Shown piece after piece: positions 8,694-17,670 of a stretch of 64,000 nt of DNA (the first letter of the stretch is position 1; each line of letters begins with the position of its first letter). Position numbers and translations under genes: made by a program. This stretch comes from Methylobacterium mesophilicum SR1.6/6 (GTDB taxonomy: Bacteria; Pseudomonadota; Alphaproteobacteria; Rhizobiales; Beijerinckiaceae). The stretch is taken from assembly GCF_000364445.2 (NCBI RefSeq), contig NZ_CP043538.1, forward strand, positions 5,165,447 through 5,229,446, read 5' to 3'. A model generated the notes under the pieces. It saw only the letters and a program-made list of their open reading frames with translations, was not told the DNA's origin and did no database searches.

Positions 8694-8939
8694 CTACTTT
8701 CCGAACCGGCCCAGCAGGTTGGGGACGTAGACGAGGTAGAGCGCCTGGGCGAGGTAGGCGCCCTGGAACGTGGCGTTCATCTCGAAGCAGCGCCGGAGGA
8801 CCTTCAGGAAGGGCCGAGCATGGACAGCGCCCTCGACGCCGACGGCGACGGCAAGGATCATCGCGATCGCGACCACGCTGAACCAGTTCAGCCAACGGGC
8901 GGTGACCAATCCGACGGCCGCGATCAAGATGTAAACCAT
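8694..8939 (-). CDS. 81-residue membrane protein, paralogue of 21948-22193
   Basis: 81 residues, with two or three hydrophobic segments (about 2-18, 22-38 and 60-75). It aligns over its whole length with the 81-residue product at 21948-22193: both have V(Y)IL at the N-terminus, ILAVA(V/I)GVEGA(V/I)H in the middle and LKVLRR before the last segment. Function unknown. The gene immediately upstream (9070-9249) is also paralogous to the partner of the second copy, so this is half of a duplicated two-gene cassette. Confidence 0.7.
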   Translation of the reverse strand: MVYILIAAVGLVTARWLNWFSVVAIAMILAVAVGVEGAVHARPFLKVLRRCFEMNATFQGAYLAQALYLVYVPNLLGRFGK

Positions 8940-9069
8940 GACCCGCCCCCGCCGATCCGGAATTGTTTCTGAGATGTTACTTACGCAGTTTGAATGAGGC
9001 TGGAAAGAGGCGATTAATACATTCTTGTGTTGAGGTGCGCGTCCGGTATCAATTATTGCGCTGCACCAT

Positions 9070-9249
9070 TCAGCTCATCAGCAACAGAAATCCCATGTAA
9101 GAGAAAGATGTAGCGAGCAGAGATCCGAGTAATAGGGCGCTGATACGGACGGACAGTGCAGCAGACGGCGGCAATGCTTCGTACCATCGCCAAGGGAGGC
9201 GAAGTAATATGAAACGGCTCTCGGGTCGGGAACGATCCTTGGCGGCCAT
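9070..9249 (-). CDS. Small membrane protein, partner of the 81-residue protein (copy 1)
   Basis: 59 residues from the ATG at 9249. The C-terminal two thirds contain WYEALPPSAALSVRISALLLGS, which resembles MWYDRLTPSEAFSFRTGFLL in the 57-residue protein at 21688-21861. One transmembrane helix at about residues 34-56. It precedes the 81-residue gene by about 130 bp on the same strand. Earlier ATG codons exist, but their extension has atypical composition. Confidence 0.55.
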   Translation of the reverse strand: MAAKDRSRPESRFILLRLPWRWYEALPPSAALSVRISALLLGSLLATSFSYMGFLLLMS

Positions 9250-10192
9250 CGAACAACATAAGTCAAGAGTACGGGGCAGGCGGTTTGCTTCCGGGAGAAG
9301 CGGCGCGCCCATCAACCTAGCCGCCTGACGTTTTGGTAAATGCGACACTCCGCACATGGGCGCGACGCGTGGACGGCCTCCGGTGAAAGCGAGGACCGGC
9401 ATGCAGGGAGACAGACGTGTGTCCGAGAGAGACAATCCGTCGACTACAAATTTACGGACCGCGATCGTGCCATAGTATGAGGGGCACGGATTTTTCTTCG
9501 TCGAAAGACGTACGGAGAGGGGTGTTCAAACGAACGCAGGCTCTCATCGGAGGCATTCTTTTTCGCTCGGGCCTCCGCGAGACTCTGCGATTGGTCCGAG
9601 AGTCATCGCACCGACGATATGGAGGGGGCCGACCACAGGCCCGCCACACAGGGCTCGCGTCGCTCGAAGTCAGGTCCCGCCCAGGTCGACCATGCGCGAC
9701 CGTCGACGTGCGGCGCTGCCTGTGAGGATCATCCGGAACGGACGGCGGACGGGCGGTATCGACGGCAGGCATCGCAGGTCGGGACGCTGAAGTCCGGCGG
9801 TGCGGCGCCTGACGCTGGCGCACGACCGCGAGATCCGTGCCGCGCTCGGAAGGCCCGCGGGGGTGCGGCCGACCGGATCGTCCGCGCGGCGGGGCGGCGT
9901 GCGCTCAGTCACGCCCCGGCCGGAGCGGACCCTCACGGATTGATAGCCCGGCGCGATCATGCGAGGGCATCCCATGTCCATCACATCGACCCGCTGCACC
10001 ACCCACGCCGCGGAACGTGGGGCCGCCCCGCAGGCCGTAGGCCCCGCGGCGCGCGGCCGTGGCGCCTCCGCGGGCGTCCGCCCGGCTCCGGGCTTCGGGA
10101 GCCGTCGGCGGAGCGCCGCCCCCGGTGGTCCCGCACCAGAGAGGATATCCCGCACGGGACGGGAAGCCGGGCGCAGGGCGGTCTAGATCACC
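9250..10192. other. Long region without a recognisable gene
   Basis: About 940 bases. Frames open on either strand are Arg/Pro/Gly rich and overlap one another as shadow frames do. No tRNA, no clear repeat and no domain were seen. GC content drops somewhat around 9400-9560, which may reflect old transferred sequence or a regulatory zone upstream of the sensor kinase. Confidence 0.4.
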
Positions 10193-13180
10193 ATGACTCC
10201 GACCCCTGACGCGGTCGCCGACCCCGGCCGGCTCGCCGCCCTCGCCGCCCACGACATCCTCGACACGGCGCCGGAGGAGGAATTCGACGACATCGTGCGC
10301 CTGGCCACGCGGCTCTGCGCCGCGCCCGTCGCCCTCGTCAGCCTCGTGGCCGCCGACCGGCAATGGTTCAAGGCCCGGGTCGGGTTTCCGCCCTGCGAGA
10401 CGGATCTGAACGCTTCGGTCTGCAAATTCGTGCTGACCGAGCCCGATCTGCTCGTCATCCCGGATCTCACCCTGGACCCGCGGACCGCGGCGAATCCGCT
10501 GGTCACGCACGCGCCCGGCCTGCGCTTCTACGCCGGCGTGCCGCTCCGGACGGGCGCGGGCGATGTCCTCGGCTCCCTCTGCGTCATCGACCGCGCGCCG
10601 CGGCCCGAGGGACTCACCGCCGAGCAGGCCGACAACCTGCGCGCGCTCGGGCGGCAGGTCTGCAGCCTGCTCCGGATGCACCGGACGCGCTCCGAGGAGG
10701 CCGGGACCGTCAGGGCGCTCGCCGATGCCGAGGCGCGGCTGCGCCAGGCCCAGGAGGCCGGTGGCGTCGGGCTGTTCACCATCGATCTCGCCGACAACGT
10801 GCTGACTCCGACCCCGCAATTCTGTCGCCTCTACGGGCTGCCCGAGGCGCCGCGTTACCCGTCGACGGCTTTCGAGGGGCTGATCATCCCCGAGGACAGG
10901 CACCTGATCTCCACCGCCGAAACCCGGCGCCGGGGCGATCCGCCCCGGGACGTCGAGTATCGCATCCGGCGTCCGGACACCGGCGCGCTGCGCTGGATTG
11001 CCCGCAAGGGCGAGCTCGAACGCGACCCGTCCGGTCGTCCCGTGCGGTTCTCCGGGGTGGCGCGCGACGTGACCGAGCAGCGTGGGACCCTCGACGCCCT
11101 GGCGCGCAGCGACGAGCGTTTCCGGACGATCCTGGAGACCATCGAGGCGGCCTTCGCCATCGTCCAGGTCAAGTTCGACGCCGACGACCAGCCGATCGAC
11201 TACCGGTTCCTCGAAGCCAATCCCGCCTTCGAGCGCGAGGCGGGCGTCAACCTGCGGGGCAAGTGGGTCACCGAGTTCGCCCCGGATCTGGAACGCTTCT
11301 GGTTCGAGACCTACGGGCGCGTCGCCAAGACCCGGGAGCCCGCCAACTTCGAGAGCTACGCGAAGGCCTTCGAGCGCTGGTTCGACGTCCGGGCGGTCCC
11401 GGTCGGCGACCCGGCCGAGCGGCAGATCGCCATCATCTTCAACGACGTCACCGCCCGGCGGACCGCGGAGGAGCGCCTGCGCGTGAGCGAGGCGCTGGCG
11501 CGCGCGAACGTGGAGCGCGTCCAACTGGCGCTGGCGGCCGGCGCGATCATCGGCACGTGGCACTGGGACCTGCCGAGCGACCGCTTCACCGTGGACGACG
11601 CCTTCGCCCGCGCCTTCGGCCTCGACCCGGCGCTCGGACGGGACGGCATCCCCCTCGCCCAGATCGTCGCCACCGTCCATCCCGACGATCAAGCGGGATT
11701 GGCCGGCGCCATCAACGAGGCGGTCGCCCGAGGCGGCGCCTACGCCCACCAGTACAGGACGCGGCGCGCGGACGGGCACTACTACTGGCTGGAGGCGAAC
11801 GGCCGGGTCGACCACGCCTCAGACGGCACGCCCCTGAGCTTCCCCGGCGTCCTCATCGACGTCGAGGAACGCCGCGCCATCCTGGCGGAGCGCGACCGGG
11901 CGGCGGCGGAGCTGCGCGCGCTCAACGAGACCCTCGAGCAGCGCGTCGCCGAGCGGACCGCCGAGCTGATGCAGGCCGAGGAGGCCCTGCGCCAAGCCCA
12001 GAAGATGGAGGCGGTCGGCCAGCTCACCGGCGGACTCGCGCACGACTTCAACAACCTGCTCGCCGGCATTTCCGGCAGCCTGGAACTCATGCAGGCGCGG
12101 ATGGCGCAGGGCCGCTTCGGCGACCTCGACCGCTACATGACGGTCGCCCAGGGCGCGGCCAAGCGCGCCGCCGCCCTCACTCACCGCCTGCTCGCCTTCT
12201 CGCGCCGCCAGACCCTCGATCCCAAGCCCACCAACGTGAATCGCCTCGTGGTGGACATGGAGGAGTTGATCCGGCGCACCATCGGGCCGGCGATCACCCT
12301 GGAGGTGGCCGGCGCCGCGGGCCTGTGGCCGGCGCTGATCGATCCGGGGCAGCTCGAGAACGCGCTCCTGAACCTCTGCATCAACGCCCGGGACGCCATG
12401 CCGGACGGCGGGCGCATCACCATCGAGACGGCCAACACGTGGCTGGACCGGCCGGCCGCGATCCAGCACGAGGTGCCCGAGGGCCAGTACCTGTCGCTCT
12501 GCGTCACCGACACCGGCACGGGCATGCCCCCCGAGGTGGTCGCCCGCGTGTTCGAGCCCTTCTTCACGACCAAGCCCATCGGCCAGGGCACCGGGCTCGG
12601 GCTGTCGATGATCTACGGCTTCGCCCGCCAGTCCGGTGGACAGGTGCGGATCTACTCGGAGGTCGGCCAGGGCACGACCGTCTGCCTGTACCTGCCGCGG
12701 CACGACGGGGAGAGCGACGCGGATGACGTCGTGGGCATGCTCACCGAGGCGGCGCGCGCCGTCCAGGGCGAGACGGTCCTGATCGTCGATGACGAGCCGT
12801 CCGTGCGCATGCTGGTGACAGAGGTGCTCGAGGATCTCGGCTACACGGCGATCGAGGCGGCCGACAGCATCGCCGGGCTGAAGGTGCTGCAATCGGACGT
12901 GCGGATCGACCTGCTGGTCACGGATGTGGGCCTGCCGGGGGGCATGAACGGGCGGCAGATCGCCGATGCCGGCCGCGCCCGGCGTCCCGGCCTGAAGGTG
13001 CTGTTCATCACGGGGTATGCCGAGAACGCGGCGGTCGGGAGCGGGCAGCTCGACCCCGGCATGCAGGTGCTGACCAAGCCCTTCGCCATGGAGGCGCTCG
13101 CTGCGCGGATCAGGGATCTGATCCACGTCCCGGCACCGTCGCCCGAGGACATGGGGGCTCCCCCCGGCGCCGAGCCGTAG
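10193..13180 (+). CDS. Hybrid sensor histidine kinase: GAF, PAS repeats, HisKA, HATPase, REC
   Basis: 995 residues with no membrane segment, so cytosolic. Domains in order: GAF (about 25-160), three PAS units (about 187-300, 310-425, 440-565, each followed by PAC-like sequence), a coiled-coil linker, HisKA with phospho-accepting His617 in [11 protein letters not shown], HATPase with GTGLGLSM, and a C-terminal receiver with Asp911 in [10 protein letters not shown]. The HDFNN type of H-box and this layout match the large PAS/GAF hybrid kinases of Methylobacterium, some of which are light or redox sensors. The GAF segment lacks an obvious bilin Cys-His motif. No cognate regulator is adjacent. 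Confidence 0.93.
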   Translation: MTPTPDAVADPGRLAALAAHDILDTAPEEEFDDIVRLATRLCAAPVALVSLVAADRQWFKARVGFPPCETDLNASVCKFVLTEPDLLVIPDLTLDPRTAANPLVTHAPGLRFYAGVPLRTGAGDVLGSLCVIDRAPRPEGLTAEQADNLRALGRQVCSLLRMHRTRSEEAGTVRALADAEARLRQAQEAGGVGLFTIDLADNVLTPTPQFCRLYGLPEAPRYPSTAFEGLIIPEDRHLISTAETRRRGDPPRDVEYRIRRPDTGALRWIARKGELERDPSGRPVRFSGVARDVTEQRGTLDALARSDERFRTILETIEAAFAIVQVKFDADDQPIDYRFLEANPAFEREAGVNLRGKWVTEFAPDLERFWFETYGRVAKTREPANFESYAKAFERWFDVRAVPVGDPAERQIAIIFNDVTARRTAEERLRVSEALARANVERVQLALAAGAIIGTWHWDLPSDRFTVDDAFARAFGLDPALGRDGIPLAQIVATVHPDDQAGLAGAINEAVARGGAYAHQYRTRRADGHYYWLEANGRVDHASDGTPLSFPGVLIDVEERRAILAERDRAAAELRALNETLEQRVAERTAELMQAEEALRQAQKMEAVGQLTGGLAHDFNNLLAGISGSLELMQARMAQGRFGDLDRYMTVAQGAAKRAAALTHRLLAFSRRQTLDPKPTNVNRLVVDMEELIRRTIGPAITLEVAGAAGLWPALIDPGQLENALLNLCINARDAMPDGGRITIETANTWLDRPAAIQHEVPEGQYLSLCVTDTGTGMPPEVVARVFEPFFTTKPIGQGTGLGLSMIYGFARQSGGQVRIYSEVGQGTTVCLYLPRHDGESDADDVVGMLTEAARAVQGETVLIVDDEPSVRMLVTEVLEDLGYTAIEAADSIAGLKVLQSDVRIDLLVTDVGLPGGMNGRQIADAGRARRPGLKVLFITGYAENAAVGSGQLDPGMQVLTKPFAMEALAARIRDLIHVPAPSPEDMGAPPGAEP

Positions 13181-13219
13181 CGGGCTGCCACGGGCCCGCG
13201 CCGTCGACCCGAACCGGCC

Positions 13220-14713
13220 TCAGAGGCTGCCGGGGCCGCGGGCGAGCCCCACCAGGGTGAACAGGTCGACCGACAGCTTGGCGCCGACCACGAAGGCGTC
13301 CGGAATGTTGCGGCGGTAGAACGGGAACCGGGTCTGGTCCGGATTGACGATGACCTGCAGGTTCGGCGTCAGCCGGACCGCCGGGTTGATCTGGATCCCG
13401 TAGTTCAGCTCCATCATCACCTGCTGCGTCGGGATCCTGCGGACCAGGCCCAGCGTGCTCTGCGCGAGCACGATGTTCGACAGGGCGAGCGGGCTGAAGG
13501 CCTGCGTGTTGATCACGAACCCGACCGTGTCGAACGGCCGCCCCGCGAAGGTGCCGGTCTGCACGGCGCCGATCTCCAGGAAGTAATCCTCGACCAGCCG
13601 GCCCGAGGTGCCCGCCATGGCGACGCCGAACAGCGTCAGGCCCTGGATGCCCGCCGGGTCCGGCCGGGTCACCATCTGGTCGAACCGGGCGTAGACGCCC
13701 GAGCGCCCGAACCGGGTCATCGCCGGCAGGCCGGTGAGCACCGCCGGCCGCCCGGTCACGTCGCGCACGGGGTCGGCGTAGTCGGAGGCGTCGTACCAGC
13801 CGCCGATCCCGTAATTGCGGGGCCGCGCGTCGTTGGCGAAGGTGGTCGTGTAGCCGAGCTCGAACGGCACGATCGCGCCGGTGGCCCCCTTCAGGGAGAA
13901 GTCGAGGCCGTTGTCGCCCGGCTGCTGGTGCAGCGGGTTCACCTCGTAGGCGCCGGCGTGGACGAAGACCGTGTCGGTGAGCCACGCCTTGGCGTGCGCG
14001 CCCCAGCTGGACACCGGCCAGAAGGTGAAGTTCGACGTCTTGAACACGAAGGTCGGGTTGCCGCAGGCCGAGTTCGTCTGGAAGTTGCAGTAGATCGGCG
14101 AGTTCAGGAACGCGATGTTGGCGACCAGCCGGCCGACCTCGATGTCGAGGCGGTTGTCGAACAGCTTCTGCTGGTAGGAGAGCAGCGTCAGCCGCGTGGT
14201 CTGGCCGCCGCCGTAGATCTCCTGCACGCTCGTGTTGTTGCCGATGACGTCCTGCGCGAGGCTGCGCCCGTGCCGGTTCGTCACCGCCACGTGGAACGCG
14301 CCGCCGTCGATGCCGGCGAGGCGCTGCAGGTCGCCGTCGATGCCGAAGAACAGCTGGCCGGCATAGGCCGAGCCCTGGCGGAGGCCGCCGATCGGGTTCA
14401 CCGCCCCCTGCCCTGTGTAGGTGGCCAGGAAGCTCAGGCCGTTGCCGAAGTCGAGGGTGCCGGGCGGCAGGGTCGGGGGCGTGGCGGTCTGGCCCAGCGT
14501 ATCGGCGGCGCCCGCCGCACTGTCGGCCCCGCCGAAGCCCTGGCCGTCCGGCCGGGGCGGCGGCGGAGGGGCTGCCTGGCGCCGCAGCACCGGGCCCAAA
14601 GCCGTCGCCGGCACGGCGAGCCCGCCCGCCGGCTCCTGCGTCCGTCCGGGCTGCGGCAGCAGCCCGAACCCCAACCCGAGCGCCAGCGCGGCGCGCGTCG
14701 CCAAACCTGTCAT
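13220..14713 (-). CDS. oprB: Carbohydrate-selective porin, OprB family
   Basis: 497 residues: signal peptide (cleavage near residue 25), a Pro/Gly-rich linker, then a beta-barrel of OprB type with repeated aromatic/Gly strands, ending in a strand pattern without the usual terminal Phe. OprB porins pass mono- and disaccharides across the outer membrane. It starts only 42 bp after the fruA stop on the same strand, so it is probably the last gene of the fructose operon and brings fructose to the PTS permease. The gene symbol follows the family; orthology to the Pseudomonas protein is not claimed. Confidence 0.88.
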   Translation of the reverse strand: MTGLATRAALALGLGFGLLPQPGRTQEPAGGLAVPATALGPVLRRQAAPPPPPRPDGQGFGGADSAAGAADTLGQTATPPTLPPGTLDFGNGLSFLATYTGQGAVNPIGGLRQGSAYAGQLFFGIDGDLQRLAGIDGGAFHVAVTNRHGRSLAQDVIGNNTSVQEIYGGGQTTRLTLLSYQQKLFDNRLDIEVGRLVANIAFLNSPIYCNFQTNSACGNPTFVFKTSNFTFWPVSSWGAHAKAWLTDTVFVHAGAYEVNPLHQQPGDNGLDFSLKGATGAIVPFELGYTTTFANDARPRNYGIGGWYDASDYADPVRDVTGRPAVLTGLPAMTRFGRSGVYARFDQMVTRPDPAGIQGLTLFGVAMAGTSGRLVEDYFLEIGAVQTGTFAGRPFDTVGFVINTQAFSPLALSNIVLAQSTLGLVRRIPTQQVMMELNYGIQINPAVRLTPNLQVIVNPDQTRFPFYRRNIPDAFVVGAKLSVDLFTLVGLARGPGSL

Positions 14714-14755
14714 GTCGCATCCCCCGATGGCATGGTGTTCGTGCGGCGGCCCGGC

Positions 14756-16462
14756 TCAGCCGGTCCGCTTCTTGAGCAGGCCGACCGCCAGCGCGGTGAC
14801 CAGGGTGCCGGCGGCGAGGGCCAGGACGGCGCCGGGCAGGTTGGTCACGGCGTTCGGGATCGGCAGGACGAACAGGCCGCCATGCGGCACCTTGAGGGTC
14901 ACGCCGAGGGTCAGCGCCAGGGCGCCCGCCACCGCGGAGCCGGCCACCAGCGACGGGATCACCCGCAGGGGATCGGCGGCCGCGAAGGGGATCGCCCCCT
15001 CGGTGATGAAGGCCGCGCCGAGCACCGCGGCGGCGCCGCCGGCCTCGCGCTCCGCCTGCGTGAAGCGGGCCGGGAACAGGCGGGTCGCCAGGGCGAGGCC
15101 GAGCGGCGGCGTCATCCCGCCGAGCATGACGGCCGCCATGGGCGCGTCGACGCCGGAGGAGAGCAGCGCCGCCGCCGAGGCGTAGGCGGCCTTGTTGATC
15201 GGGCCGCCCATGTCGACCGCCATCATGCCGCCCAGCACGAGCCCGAGCACCAGGGCGCTCGCCCCCTGCATGCCCTTGAGCCAGGCCGTGAGGGCCGACA
15301 GCACCGCCGCCACCGGCACGCCGACCACGTAGATCATCAGGAGGCCGGTGATTGTGGTGGCGAGCAGCGGCAGGATCAGGACCGGCTTCAGCCCCTCCAG
15401 GTTCCGGTGCAGGCGGATATGCGTGTTCAGGAACCGGGCCGTGTAGCCGGCGATGAACCCGGCCGCGATGCCGCCGAGGAAGCCCGCCTGGAGGTTCGCC
15501 GCCAGCATGCCGCCGATCATGCCCGGCGCGATGCCGGGCCGGTCGGCGATCGAGTAGGCGATGTAGCCGGCGAGCGCCGGGACGATCAGCGCGAAGGCCG
15601 CCTTGGCGCCGATCTGGCCCAGCGCGTAGCCGAGCGTCCCCTCGTGGCCGGGCGCCATGGCGTCGATGCCGCCGACCGCGAAGGCGAGTGCGATCAAGAG
15701 GCCGCCCGCCACCACGAAGGGCAGCATGAACGAGACCCCGGTCATCAGGTGCTTGTAGGCGCCGGCCTTCCGCTCGGCCGCCTCCGGCCGGGCCTCGGCC
15801 GCTGCGCCGTCGGCCGGCTGCATCTGCGCCTCCGCCAGCGCCGTGGCGATCAGGCCCTTGCCGTCGCGGATCGCCGCCTTGGTGGTGGTGGCGTAGACGC
15901 GTTTGCCGGCAAATCGGGACCGGTCGACGCCGGTATCGGCCGCGATGAGGACGATGTCGGCGGCGGCGATCTCGGCGGCGGTCAGGCCGTCGCGGGCGCC
16001 GACCGAGCCTTGCGTCTCCACGCGGATCGCGTGGCCCAGCGCCTCGGCGGCGGCCTGCAGACCCTCGGCGGCCATGAAGGTGTGGGCGATCCCGGTGGGG
16101 CAGGAGGTGATCGCCACGATCCGCTTCGTCCTGGCGGCCTCGGCGGCCGGCGTCCCCTCCCCGGCCCCGGAGAGCGCCCGGTCGAGCACGGCGTTGACGT
16201 CGGTGAGGACGTCCTCGACGGCGGCCCGCGCCCGGCGCAGCGCCCCGAACCGGCCCTCGCCGAGATCCCCGGAGCCGACGAGCAGCACCGCGCCGGCCTC
16301 GCGGATCGCCGCGTCCGGCAGCGGGTTGGCGCCCGGCGCGCCGCGCAGCTCCAGGGCGATGGGCTGGTTGCGCCGGCCCGCGGCCTTGCGCAGCGCCTCG
16401 AGGGCGAGGACGGCGTGGGTGGAGAGGTCTCCGCCTCCGACCACCGCCAGCAACTGTGCCAT
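14756..16462 (-). CDS. fruA: PTS fructose-specific permease EIIBC
   Basis: 568 residues. The ATG at 16462 (MAQLLAVVGG) is chosen over an upstream ATG because it begins the EIIB-prime domain and follows a GGAGG-like site. EIIB-prime covers about 1-95, EIIB about 112-205 with phospho-Cys121 in ITSCPTGIAHTFMA, then a membrane EIIC of about eight to ten helices (about 225-565). It imports fructose and phosphorylates it to fructose 1-phosphate. Phosphate comes from FruB, encoded upstream, and the product goes to FruK. Confidence 0.95.
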   Translation of the reverse strand: MAQLLAVVGGGDLSTHAVLALEALRKAAGRRNQPIALELRGAPGANPLPDAAIREAGAVLLVGSGDLGEGRFGALRRARAAVEDVLTDVNAVLDRALSGAGEGTPAAEAARTKRIVAITSCPTGIAHTFMAAEGLQAAAEALGHAIRVETQGSVGARDGLTAAEIAAADIVLIAADTGVDRSRFAGKRVYATTTKAAIRDGKGLIATALAEAQMQPADGAAAEARPEAAERKAGAYKHLMTGVSFMLPFVVAGGLLIALAFAVGGIDAMAPGHEGTLGYALGQIGAKAAFALIVPALAGYIAYSIADRPGIAPGMIGGMLAANLQAGFLGGIAAGFIAGYTARFLNTHIRLHRNLEGLKPVLILPLLATTITGLLMIYVVGVPVAAVLSALTAWLKGMQGASALVLGLVLGGMMAVDMGGPINKAAYASAAALLSSGVDAPMAAVMLGGMTPPLGLALATRLFPARFTQAEREAGGAAAVLGAAFITEGAIPFAAADPLRVIPSLVAGSAVAGALALTLGVTLKVPHGGLFVLPIPNAVTNLPGAVLALAAGTLVTALAVGLLKKRTG

Positions 16463-16543
16463 GGGTTCCTCCCTGTGTTTCGATTTGCCTTGCGTCCTGC
16501 GCCGGCAGGGCGCGGAGCCGAACAACGTCACGTCCCACCCGCG

Positions 16544-16656
16544 CCCTCATCCTGAGGTGCTGCGCAGCAGCCTCGAAGGAGGGTTCCAGGGATCGCGCGG
16601 CTGGCTGGAGGGCTCCTTCGAGGCCTCCGCTGTGCTGCGGCACCTCAGGATGAGGT
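16544..16656. repeat. Long inverted repeat between fruK and fruA
   Basis: The left arm (16544-16583) contains CCCTCATCCTGAGGTGC and CCTCGAAGGAGG; the right arm (16611-16656) is its imperfect reverse complement, with GGCTCCTTCGAGGCC and CACCTCAGGATGAGG. This is the widespread rhizobial/methylobacterial intergenic palindrome. Placed inside an operon, it could act as a partial terminator or mRNA-stability element that sets a lower level of FruA and porin than of FruB and FruK. Confidence 0.8.
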
Positions 16657-16707
16657 GGAGGGTGGGGTTCGAAGGCGCATGCGGAGCGTCTTCCGCCGCG
16701 CGGGAAA

Positions 16708-17670
16708 TCAGAGTCCGACAGGGCCGGCTGGCGCCACGCGGACCGCGCGCATCAGCGCCTCCACGGTGTCCCGCGGCGGCAGGCTGGCGCCCGCCCGGGT
16801 CAGCTTGCCCGCGGCGAATGCCATGGCGAGCCGCGCGGTCGCGTCGAGATCGAGGCCGACCCGGAGCGCCGCCACGAGGCCGGCCACCAGGGCATCGCCG
16901 GCGCCGACCGTGCTCGCCACCGCGATATCGGGCGGGCGCGCCTGGACGGCGCCCTCCCGCGTCAGGAACAGCGCGCCCTCGGCGCCGAGGGAGATCACCA
17001 CGATCGGGATGCCGAGATCGCGCAGGTTCAGGGCCGCCGCCAACACGTCGGTCAGCGTCGGCAGCGGGTGACCGGCCCACTCCTCCAGCTCGTGCCGGTT
17101 CGGCTTCACCGCGAAGGGCAGCGCCTCTGGCCTGGCCGCGAGGGCGGCGGCGAGCGGCGGCCCCGAGGCGTCGAGGACCACCCGGGCGCCCCGGCCCTTC
17201 AGGCGAGCCGCTAGGTCCGCGTAGGTCTCCGGCGCGAGCGTCCCCGGCAGGCTCCCGGCCAGCACCACGAGCGCGTCGGCGGAAGCGTGGTCCAGGAGGA
17301 TGGCCCGGGCCGCGTCGAGGCTGTCGGCCGTGACGGCGAGGCCCGGGAGGTTGACGTCGGTGGTGTCGCCGGTCCGCCGGTCGAGGAGCTTCAGGTTGGT
17401 CCGGGTCTCGCCGGGTATCCGGACGAAGCGATCGGCGATGCCCTTCCGGGACAGAACCTGCGTGAAGGGTGCGTCGTTGTCGGCGCCCAGGATGCCGGTG
17501 GCGGTCACCGGCAGGCCCCAATCGGCGAGGCAGCAGGCGACGTTCACGCCCTTTCCGCCGGCATGGGACCGCACTGCGGACGCCCGGTGGACGCTGCCGG
17601 GCTCCAGCGCGTCGAGCACGACGGTCTGGTCGATCGCCGGGTTCAGCGTCAGGGTGACGATCGGGCTCAC
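16708..17670 (-). CDS. fruK: 1-phosphofructokinase
   Basis: 320 residues from a GTG at 17670 that overlaps the fruB stop (GTGA), a sign of coupling. PfkB family: the N-terminal TLTLNPAIDQTV, GGKGVNVA at 38-45 and the anion-hole/catalytic VGAGDAL with Asp259. It phosphorylates fructose 1-phosphate, made by FruA, to fructose 1,6-bisphosphate in the cytosol. It lies second in the fruB-fruK-fruA operon. Confidence 0.95.
   Translation of the reverse strand: MSPIVTLTLNPAIDQTVVLDALEPGSVHRASAVRSHAGGKGVNVACCLADWGLPVTATGILGADNDAPFTQVLSRKGIADRFVRIPGETRTNLKLLDRRTGDTTDVNLPGLAVTADSLDAARAILLDHASADALVVLAGSLPGTLAPETYADLAARLKGRGARVVLDASGPPLAAALAARPEALPFAVKPNRHELEEWAGHPLPTLTDVLAAALNLRDLGIPIVVISLGAEGALFLTREGAVQARPPDIAVASTVGAGDALVAGLVAALRVGLDLDATARLAMAFAAGKLTRAGASLPPRDTVEALMRAVRVAPAGPVGL

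Noticed and set aside
9250..10192. Several overlapping frames of 60-200 codons
   Set aside because: All are Arg/Pro rich, overlap on both strands, and lack start context or domains.
13928..16555. 875-codon plus-strand frame opposite fruA and oprB
   Set aside because: Composition is typical of antisense frames; the minus-strand products are unmistakable families.
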